Positions 54,014-62,429 of a stretch of 64,000 nucleotides of DNA are shown here, in pieces. The notes below the pieces were generated by a model that saw only the letters and a program-made list of their open reading frames with translations, was not told the DNA's origin and made no database searches. Numbering within the stretch: position 1 is the stretch's first letter; each line of letters starts with the position of its first letter. Source of the DNA: Arachis hypogaea (taxonomy: Eukaryota; Streptophyta; Magnoliopsida; Fabales; Fabaceae); contig NC_092045.1 in assembly GCF_003086295.3 (NCBI RefSeq), positions 24,742,890-24,806,889 on the forward strand. The letters run 5' to 3'. The translations under genes and the position numbers were made by a program.

Positions 54014-54757
54014 CTAGCTAATGCCACTGCTTAAAGAAGTCAAAAATTTCTATATAGGAATATTGTCACAAGGTTCGGGGTTTCATATTCCATTACCACA
54101 GATAATGGTACCCAATTCACAGATGCAGGCTTCAGAAAGTTGGTGGCCGACTTGAACATAAAACAACAATTCACTTCCATAGAACATTCCCAAGTCAATG
54201 GACAAGTCGAAGCTGCCAACAAAGTCATATTGGCTGGGCTGAAACGAAGATTACAGCACGCAAAGGGAGCCTGGGGTGAGGAGCTCCCACAAGTCCTATG
54301 GGCATATTGAACAACGCTACATTCCACCACAAAGGAATCACCCTTCCGATTAGCATATGAAATGGATGCAATGATCATAGTAAAGATTGAAGAAGGGTCG
54401 CCTAGAGTGATCCACTATAGTGAAGAAGCCAACTCCCAACTTCAAAGGGAAGAACTCGACCTACTTTCGGAAGTCCGAGAAAGAGCTCGGATTAGGGAAG
54501 AAGCACTAAAATGACGAATGGCTTCGAGATACAATCAAAAGGTAGTATAGCGAGTTCTTGCTGAGAACAACCTCATCCTAATCCGAAATGATATCGAAAT
54601 AACTCGACCTGGAGAAGGAAAGCTGGCAGCAAACTAGAAAGGACCCTACCAAGTCATAGAAGTACTTGGAAAGGGCTATTACAGACTGTCCAAACTCGAT
54701 GGGCGAGAGCTTCCTAGGTCATGGCACGCCTGCAACCTAAGAAGGTATTATAGTTAG
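54014..54757 (+). pseudogene. pol: Element H integrase, second part
   Basis: It resumes after G. It shows RNIVTRFGV, ITTDNGTQFTDAGF (second catalytic Asp), HSQVNGQVEAANKV (catalytic Glu), GEELPQVLWAY and the C-terminal domain (NLILIRNDIEI, GPYQVIEVLGKGYYRL, LPRSWHACNLRRYY) ending in TAG at 54755-54757. TGA and TAG stops interrupt it at 54308, 54512, 54548 and 54636 (approximate), several at Trp codons. Confidence 0.87.
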
Positions 54758-56110
54758 GGATGATAAAGGATCCTAGGATAAGGCGCACTCTTTTTCTTGA
54801 AAAGGTTTTTTAATGAGGCGCCAAGCCAAGACCTACAAATCACCCGACTTAGAGGATAAACCTCCCGCATGTATATATTTGCATTTTCTTTTGAATAAAA
54901 TCTGTTTAGATCTTCTACAAATGCTCAAGCCGCGTTAATCTGAAATATTCATCGTCCGATTATAAAGCTACAGATCGGCAGAAAGTGAAAATCAAATTCA
55001 CTACACGATCATGATAAAGACCAACAAAGATGAAAACTAAATTCATTAAAAGGTCGACCAAACGAGGGTTAAAACCAATTTCTAAAAAATCAGCAAAGAT
55101 GAAAACAGAATAATGCAAGAAGTTATCAAAAGTGATCCATAGAAAGGACCTGACGAGGTCCTAATAAAATGGATTGCTAAAAAATAACTTAAAGACTGGC
55201 CGACGTAAAGAAGTCGGACCAGTCGCAATAATCAAAGTTATAAGTAAATCCCTGGAAAGAGGTCTGGCCAGCCCTATAAAAGAGGATTACTATAACTTAG
55301 AAGGGCCCGACGTGATGAAGTCGGCCCAAAACATAAAAGTTATAGAAGTAATCCCTGAAAGAGACCTGAACAAGCTCCAAGAAAGAGTATTACAAAATAA
55401 CTTAGAAGGGCCCGACATGATGAAGTCGGCCCAAAACATAAAAGTTATAGAAGTAATCCCTGAAAGAGACCTGAACAAGGTCCAAGAAAGAGGATTACAA
55501 AATAACTTAGAAGGGCCCGACATGATGAAGTCGGCCCAAAACATAAAAGTTATAAAAGTAATCCCTGAAAGAGACTTGAACAAAGTCCAAAAAAGAGGAT
55601 TACAAAAATAACTTAGAAGGGACCGACATGATGAAGTCGGCCTCCCAAAAAACAAGTTATAAAAATAATCTCTGAAAGAGACCTGACAAAAGGTCCAAGA
55701 AAGAGGATTACTTGATATCTGAAGTAAGGAAGTCTATATACAAGTCAGACCCAAATACCCACAACCTCAAAAAAAAAAAAACAAGCCACAAGTATGAAAA
55801 TACAAGGGCAATCTAAAGAGGTCAGGCAGTAAGGTTCCGACACTCTAAAAGAGGTACCAGACAGATGCAGAACTCTAAAAAGGTACCAGACAGATGCAGA
55901 CAAACGTGTCACAAAAAACACAAAGTTATAATAATAACAAACTTAAGAGGCCACCAAAATCAGCCCCAAGAGCTTGAAAGCTACTTTGTTTTTCAAAATA
56001 AAGTTGCTAAACAAGCAACTAAAGTAGCAGAAAGTCAGAACTACCAGTCACAGAATATAAAAAGTTCAAAAGCCCACAAGCCGGGCTATCTACACAAACA
56101 TCCAGAATAA
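54758..56110 (+). other. Element H spacer between pol and antisense ORF
   Basis: A non-coding A-rich stretch. It holds the 105-bp tandem repeat (55185-55720) and a near-duplicate of about 28 bp (GGTACCAGACAGATGCAGA at 55852 and 55880). Frames here are repeat shadows. Confidence 0.75.
55185..55720 (+). repeat. 105-bp tandem repeat in the H 3' region (about 5 units)
   Basis: Units starting AGAAGGGCCCGAC begin near 55301, 55406 and 55511 (105 bp apart) and 55617 (106 bp), with a degenerate unit before and a partial one after. Each has a near-palindrome GGCCCGACATGATGAAGTCG followed by GCCC. The middle units are almost identical. Hypervariable tandem repeats in this position are known in Tat/Ogre elements and can seed satellites. 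Confidence 0.9.
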
Positions 56111-57240
56111 TCACTGAGGACCCGAAGACTTCCCAGCAGCATCAACACGAGGTGAAGAAGGACGAGTCTGAAGAGGCACCGCATCCACTGTCCCATAATC
56201 CCGATTCAAGATTTGACAATTGGGTTCTGACTCAGGATGACCAACCTCGGCTGAAGGAGGTAAAGAGGTCGGCGCAACAGAGGTTTTTGTGGTAGGCATT
56301 GAAGGAAGGACGACATCATCATCATCAAAGTCATCAGGAACGATTTTACGGCGCAACGGAGGTTTTTGTGACAGGCATTGAAGGCAGGACGACATCATCA
56401 TCATCAAAGTCATCAGGAACGATTTTACCGTCTTTCACGATGTTGTCCAAACTGAAGAGAGTAAGGTCGAGCTTGGGTGAAAGAATCCGAACTTCAGGTT
56501 CTCATAAGCAGCATTTACACTGCCTACAAGGTGACCCTGAAGCTTAGCATAATAAGCTCGAGTAGACTCTAAATCATCCCTAAGACGCATCATCTCCCTA
56601 TAGGTCGTGACATAGCTATTCTTGTGCTTCAATGCCGTATCCTCAGCCAATCTTATAGAAGCCGCCAAGGCAAGAGAGCTAGCCTTTTCGCCCTCCAACT
56701 CCTTCTCCAGCTTGGCCACTTTTACCTCAAGCTCCTCCTTCAAACCCTTTATCTGGTCGAACTCCGATTTAGCTTCCTCCATAAAAGCTTTTGTAGCATG
56801 AATGGGAAGATCTTGGGCAGTCCGATATAAAGCCGCACCCATATGTGCCATCTTGACACTGCTCTGAGTAATGAAGTCCAAATGACGAAGAAGAGAAACA
56901 TCGTTAGTGGGCATGGTACCATAAGGACCGATTTGCTGGTCCACAAACTCGACGGCGTCAAAATCAGGAGCATTAAGGTTAAAAGGCTCCGCAGTTTTTT
57001 GCTTTTTCGGAGGAGGAGCGCCGATAGAAGAAGAGGTAGCAGCAGAAGTCTGTGAAGGATTGGCCAAACGAACCTGAGGAATAGGGATCATCCTCCTCAG
57101 TCCAGGAGAGCTCGGAACAGATGGCTTTGACAAAACCTGGGAGGACCCCTCCCCGGCCACCTTGGCCGGGATGTTCTGAGCCGCAGTAGCCTTCTTCGTC
57201 TTCTTAAAGGCCTTCATCGAGTCATTATTTTTGGACATCT
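56111..57240 (-). pseudogene. Antisense ORF of element H, exon 2
   Basis: After the intron the frame reads through MSKNNDSMKAFKKTKK, a Ser/Pro-rich stretch with GAPPPKKQK (nuclear-signal-like), NAPDFDAVEFVDQQIGPYG and a long charged heptad region (KGLKEELEVKVAKLEKELEG) that should form a coiled coil. A frameshift near 56480 and a 79-bp tandem duplication (about 56281-56438) disturb the C-terminus, which is rich in Asp (PDDFDDDDVVLPSMP). The B equivalent has the same plan. Confidence 0.78.
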
Positions 57241-57320
57241 CTGAAAAATAAAAATACAGTAGTTTACATGCCAGAAAAGAAGGCAGAAAACAAAACAAAA
57301 AGGGACGCAGTTTATAATAC
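57241..57320 (-). other. Predicted 80-bp intron in the H antisense ORF
   Basis: On the minus strand GTATTATAAACTG (57320 leftwards) to TTTTTATTTTTCAG (57241), with a T-rich 3' end. Joining the flanks keeps one frame in phase 1 and removes stops. B has a 106-bp intron at the same place and phase. Confidence 0.75.
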
Positions 57321-58112
57321 CCAGCACGGTACGGAGTAGGGACGGATCCCCCAAAAATTTCTTGGTCTCAAGATGGGGAGGCTCCCCCCCCCAAATATCC
57401 TCTAAGACAGCCACAAAAGCCTACTCAACCTCGTCCAATATTTTCCAGGTATACCTAGATACCACTACATTCCTCTGCCATTCTAAAGGGAAACGAGGCT
57501 CGCCATTCTCATCCAAAAAGAAAGGACGAGCTCCTTCAACAGCTCAGATCTTAAAAAAGTAATTCTTAAAATCTCGGAAAGACTCATCATACATGGAAAA
57601 ACCTTATGTCCCTGGGCTGACCTAAAAGAAATCCAAGAAGCTTTCTTTTTGGTAGTTCCAGGCTTGGTCAACACAAACAGATACAGAAAAAGAGTTAAAG
57701 AGGGCGTAACACCAAATTCATGACAAACCAACTGAAAAATTTTAATGAAACCCCAAGAATTCGGATGAAGCTGAGATGGGGCTACATTACAAGACCATAA
57801 CAGGTCGGTCTCAAAAGAAGTAAAGGGAAGGGTAATGTTCATTTGGCTAAAAAAGAAATCATATGCATAAAAGAAGGGACGCTCCCCCTGGGTCGGAACA
57901 GGAAAGTAGACCCTTTCATCAGAATCAGGTGCTACCAATTCATAGTTGCTTTCTTAATTCTCACTACTACATATTTGATGATGTCTCCTAAGCTCCACAC
58001 AGAATTTTGAGTTAGCTAGAGATACACACAGCAACACAAAGGAGTCCAACCAGTCGGACATCCCCTCAGGAACCTTAGAAGACGCATCGACAATATTTTT
58101 GTGAGAAGACAT
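57321..58112 (-). pseudogene. Antisense ORF of element H, exon 1 (putative gypsy-type transposon domain)
   Basis: The ATG at 58112-58110 gives MSSHKNIVDASS. A TAA near 57956 is followed in frame by the 57483-57938 segment: VYFPVPTQGERPFFYAYDFF, LPFTSFETDLLWSCNVAPSQ and HPNSWGFIKIFQLVCHEFGV. I recognise this as the plant family called putative gypsy type transposon (Pfam PF04195, from memory). A one-base slip in a T-run near 57597 and stops near 57545 (TGA) and 57424 (TAG) follow before EDIWGGEPPHLETKKFLG and the intron. Such antisense ORFs are known extras in plant Tat elements; their role is unknown. Confidence 0.78.
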
Positions 58113-59171
58113 GGCCAACTAATCCTACAAACAAAGAAAAGGAAACGGATTACTAACCCAAAAACAAGCTTGGGCAATATGGAAACAACTCAGACAACAT
58201 GACTTCGAGGATATAAACAGTAAAAGGAAGACCCCAAGATGCACACCGGGGTCCACGGGCATCCTTTGGAGGTAGTGACAGAGTAAAGGCTCAGAAAAAA
58301 TCTACAAAGGCTAACATCCCAATAAAACTCTCAGCAAAGAAAATAACCCTCTTCCAACAAGCAATGTCCCGAGAAGAAAAAGACGAAAATCAAAGGAAAG
58401 TCATCAAAAAAATCACCGTCTCTATAAAAGAAAAACTATCAACAGGACAAAAGTCATCAAAGGAGCAACCTTTTTCAAAACAGTAGTTCAGAAAGCAGTG
58501 GCAACATGCGAAGCCCTAAAAGTGCCAAACTACCAGGAAATCCACCCAAAAGCATATATAAGGTCAAAAGAAAACCAGAAAATATGCATCATAGTGATAA
58601 ACCAAGCATGGTAATATGAAAAGGTTCAAGCTTTCCAACATACATTCAAGCAAAATCAAAATTTCACCAAAGAATCAAATGCAAAGCAGCAAAATAAACA
58701 AAAAGCAGAAAGAAGGACCAACCTGGAAAAAAGAGGAAGCTTCGAAGAAATTGAAGACGAAAACCGGAATCACCTTTCAGAAGCAAAGAAAGCACCAACG
58801 ATCACCAAGCAACGTCGCAAGGAGAAACGCAAAAATGCAGATGACAGGCGAAAACAGAAAGTGAGAAAGAAAAGGGGAAGTTACACAACACAGAAGAGAA
58901 ACCATTTTTGTGAAAAAAGATTCAAAAAGAACAAAGAAACGAAGCATTAAAAGGAATTAATGAGGTTATTAAACCTTCGCACATTCCCAAAGTAAGGTAC
59001 GCGCATTTTCAAAAAGTATAAATTTCAAAAGGAAACGTTCCGCATTCAAAGGAGAACTCTACAAAGAAGAAGTCGACAAAATGCTCGAGTTTGGCTTCAC
59101 CAGAGAAGGATCGAAGTCCTAAAACAGAAGATTCGACCTCAAAAAAGAAGACCGAGCTCGAGCAGGGGCAC
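58113..59171 (+). other. Element H 3' untranslated region
   Basis: A-rich, no gene seen. A short purine-rich stretch, GAGCAGGGGCA, directly before the LTR may serve as polypurine tract. Confidence 0.6.
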
Positions 59172-59715
59172 TGTTCATACCCTGGGTCAAGCTGTCCGAC
59201 CCGGGATGTTCTACCGATAAATTGACCGACCTCTTCAGGTCAGGACAATCCGATCTCTTTTCAAAGAGCTCCGCCAAATCATAGGAGAGCCCAAAAAAGG
59301 GCCCAAATGGGGGACCACTCCCCAAATCCCAAGGCAACCCAAGCCTACAGAGAGAAGGGCGGTTCCCTTAAAGATAAGATGACCTCACTTGAAGATAAGA
59401 TAAAGATAAGATAAGATAACTAACTTATCTTATCTAAGAAGGTCATTTTACGCTATTATAAATACACTGGAGTACCCAGGTATAACTCATACTCTGATTC
59501 TACTAAAAACCTGCTTAATACCCTTGCTAACTTAAGCATCGGAGTCCCTTGCAGGTACCAGCCCCCTCCGGTGATAAAGGATCAGCAGCATAGCTAGTCA
59601 AACAAGTCGGACATAACAGCTCCGGCCACCACCCACCAGCCGGACACGTCAACTCCGACCAGTACAAAAGTTCTCGTCCGAGATCGACCTACAGTTTCAG
59701 GTAACCCTCAGAACA
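59172..59715 (+). repeat. 3' LTR of element H (544 bp)
   Basis: TGTTCATACCC to CAGAACA, followed by GTTAT (59716-59720). It keeps the GATAAG inverted repeat and TATA box. Confidence 0.95.
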
Positions 59716-59720
59716 GTTAT

Positions 59721-60018
59721 CTTACCTTCTCTTATTTTTATTTAAATTCAAATTTTATGTTTGGTATTTCTTTTTTGAATTTCGAAAATTTTTAAACCCC
59801 TTTCTTTCTTATTTCTTTTAAAATTTTTTGAATTTTCTAGTTACCTTTTTTATTATTATTTTTGAATTTTTATTCTAAATTTTTTATTTTCGAATTCTTA
59901 TTAAAAATTATTTTAATTTTTATTTCTTTTGGATATCTTACTGGGAGCTCTCTAGACTTTGACATAGAGACTCACAGTTTTCTTTGTCTCTTGTTTGTCC
60001 AGGAACACTAAAATCACT
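59721..60018 (+). other. Element I leader, remainder after H
   Basis: A T-rich non-coding stretch with one more TATGTTTGGTATT box near 59757; it joins to 41107 across H. Confidence 0.8.
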
Positions 60019-61250
60019 ATGGATCCGAATGGAAGTGCACAACCCAGAAGAACCTTAGGGTCATATATAGCTCCCACTCCTAATTTCTATGGAAGGAGCA
60101 TTAGTGTGCCTCCTATTGGAGCAGACAATTTCGAGCTCAACCTGCAATTGATCACTTTCGTGCAGTAAAACTGTCAGTTTCATGGGCACCCTCAGGAAGA
60201 CCCTACTAAATTCATCTATGACTGCTTGCAAATTTGTGACACTATAAGAACCAATGGAGTAGATCCTGACATCTACAGGCTGATGCTTTTCCCATTTGCT
60301 ATGAGAAATCAAGCAAAGGACTGGTTAGATATCCAACCCAAGGAAAGCCTGGACACCTAGAGTAAGGTAGTCAACAAGTTTCTGAATAAGTATTTTCCCC
60401 AAGAAGGTTGACTAAACAACAAAAGGATATTTAGGCATTTAGGCAAGAAAAGAGTGAGTCTCTCTACGATGCTTGGGGAAGGTACAAGTCGATGCTCAAG
60501 AAATGCCCCATTGAAATGTTCAAACATTGGGTAAAGCTGGATATCTTCTATGACGGACTCTCTGACATAGACAAAATGGCCCTGGATCACTCTGTAGGTG
60601 GCTCCATTCACATGAAGAAGACATATGAAGAAGCTTATGAACTTATCAAGATGGGGGCTAACAATCAATATTTATACTCATCTGAAAGAACCTTAGCAAG
60701 AAGGAAAGCTAAGGAGGAATCTACCACAGATGTAATTCTAGCCCAAAATAAAGCAATGGCTCAATAGCTAGACCTTCTGACACAACAGTTACAAAGCATG
60801 TAGGAATTCACAAGGATCCAACAAAGCTTGGTGCAGGAAACACAAGTAAGCCAGACAAACCAGAGAATGTCCAAGCAGATTACTGAGGAATGCCAGGCGA
60901 TTAAATTGAGGAGTGGCAAGATCTTGGATACTCAACCTCAGAGCAATGAAGCACTAAATTAAAACGAGACACCAGAGAGCGAAATTATAGCAACCCAAGC
61001 CACCACCAAGAAAATAGAACACCCAGAAGTGGGCAGAGTTGAATTAGAACACCCAAGAGGGGGCAGAGTTGAAGTAGAGTGCCTAGGAAGGAGCAGAATG
61101 GACGTTGAACGCCTAGAGAGGGGGGCAATAGACATCAACTCAAAAGACATTCCCTCCAAACACCCTGGCAATCCCTTTCTAGTCACTCTGGACACTCATC
61201 TTGCATTACCCAAGGTCCCCAAGTACAGAGCCAAGCTATCATACAATTAG
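60019..61250 (+). pseudogene. gag: Element I gag
   Basis: The ATG at 60019 gives MDPNGSAQPRRTLGSYIAP. The core matches E and D: GADNFELNLQL, CLQICDTIRTNGVDPDIYRL, MLFPFAMRNQAKDWL, then after a frameshift near 60405 MLKKCPIEMFKHWVKLDIFYDGLS (60492-60767). A TAA at about 60166 and a TAG near 60358 replace Gln and Trp codons. A linker at 61010-61130 has 10-residue repeats (GRVELEHPRG, GRVEVECLGR, SRMDVERLER) that correspond to decayed GTTGAACGCC modules. No zinc knuckle is seen. Confidence 0.83.
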
Positions 61251-62382
61251 AAACTTCAGAGACCTCCTAACACTCTTCTCAGTGACACAGAGGTGAATCT
61301 AAGATTAGAGGTAAGGCCCTAATCATGACCAAGGAGGCTGAGCCTAAGGTGGTACACACTGTTGAGGAACTAATTAAAAAGAAGGCTCAAGAAGAGGTTG
61401 GAAGCACACTATTGCACGCCCCTCTTGTGGGAAAAGAGTCTGAAGTGTCACATCCTCAGGAAGAGCAAAAGGAGACCAAAGATGAGCAACAGTTCTTGGA
61501 AATCATTAAGAAGCTACACATCAATATTCCTTTTGTTGAGGTGCTAGAAAAGATGCCTCCCTATATGGCCTTCATGAAAAGCCTTTCTCCGAGAAGAAGG
61601 CCTTGAAGGGAGATGAAATTGTGGTCTTGACCAATGAGTGCAGTGCACTGGTCTAGAGAAATCTACTAAGGAAGATGTCTGATCCTAGAGGCTTTATGAT
61701 TCCCTGTACTATAGGGACTATCACTTTTGAAAAGACACTCTGTGACCTTGGTTCAAGTATCAATTTGATGCCTCTGTCAATAATGAGAAAGCTGGGGATC
61801 CAAGAAGCACATCCAACTAGGATCATCCTGCAATTGGCTGACAAGTCTTTGAGGCAAGCACACTGGCTAGTGGAGAATGTACTAGTAAAGGTTGGAGAGC
61901 TCTTCCTCCCTGCAGACTTTGTGATACTTGACATGGGAGAGGATGGGAATGACTCCCTTATTCTAAGAAGACCACTCCTAGCCACTGGAAGAGCCTTGAT
62001 ATATGTTGAGAGAGGTTAATTGATGCTGAGGTTACATGAGGACTACATGGTGTTCAAAGCTTATAAACCTCCACCACCCCCTAACAAAGGAGGTACTTGC
62101 ATACATAGCTCAATGTTTAAGCCTCCTCCCTTGGTTAGAACCAATTCAATTCCCCCTGACACTAAACCTAAGTTTGGTGTTGGGTGTGCACTCTCTACCA
62201 AGGAGGAAGGTTCCAAGAGGAGGATGCCTAGGGGATGGAGAAACAAAAAGATCTCTACTAAAGGCTTCTCACCAGTATTCTCTGCAAGCCCATTCCTGTC
62301 TCATACTATGAACAGGATCCTACCTCCTGAGCATATTAAGCTGATCCATGAAAGCATTGGTAGGCAAAATTGTGATTTCTGA
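61251..62382 (+). pseudogene. pro: Element I protease region
   Basis: Frames 61325-61606, 61675-62019 and 62020-62382 carry the linker (LEIIKKLHINIPFVEVLEKM), the protease site CDLGSSINLMPLSIM and LILRRPLLATGR (ILGRPFLAT in others; Gly to Arg), and a C-terminal tail with KPKFGVG encoded by AAGTTTGGTGTTGG. The C-terminus then meets J. No RT is found. The FGVG tail links I to E. Confidence 0.8.
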
Positions 62383-62405
62383 TAATGGCATTCATGTTCG
62401 TTCTC

Positions 62406-62423
62406 TCCCTGGTAATGGCACCA
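62406..62423 (-). promoter_or_regulatory. Primer binding site of element J (decayed)
   Basis: The minus strand reads TGGTGCCATTACCAGGGA, four changes from the tRNA-Asp complement, six bases after the LTR. Confidence 0.8.
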
Positions 62424-62429
62424 AAAACT

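Larger units (their letters stand above)
41108..59715 (+). mobile_element. Element H: Tat-lineage retrotransposon (about 10.8 kb without G)
   Basis: LTRs of 545 and 544 bp with matching 5-bp duplication, primer site, gag, protease, RT remnant, RNase H, Tat-type second RNase H, integrase (split by G), tandem repeats, an antisense ORF with an intron, and a 3' LTR. The LTRs differ at a few per cent by eye, more than those of G, which is nested inside. The RT core has been replaced by plastid DNA. All frames have several stops. Confidence 0.93.
39442..62390 (+). mobile_element. Element I: gag-protease-only retroelement, split by H
   Basis: 5' LTR (39442-40213), primer site, a T-rich leader interrupted by H (41108-59715), then gag (60019) and protease, with no RT in the window. 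The LTR start TGATGCGTGAGC differs from the D/E family, but the protein is close to E, so I is Athila-type and probably also non-autonomous. The interior ends at an irregular junction with J near 62385-62405. The 3' LTR is not in the window. GGGAG (39437-39441) would be the left duplication but cannot be confirmed. Confidence 0.8.

Noticed and set aside
55174..55611. 145-codon ORF with NLEGPDMMKSAQ repeats, and the antisense 121-codon ORF
   Set aside because: Translation of the 105-bp tandem repeat, whose length is a multiple of three; open on both strands with no other sign of coding.
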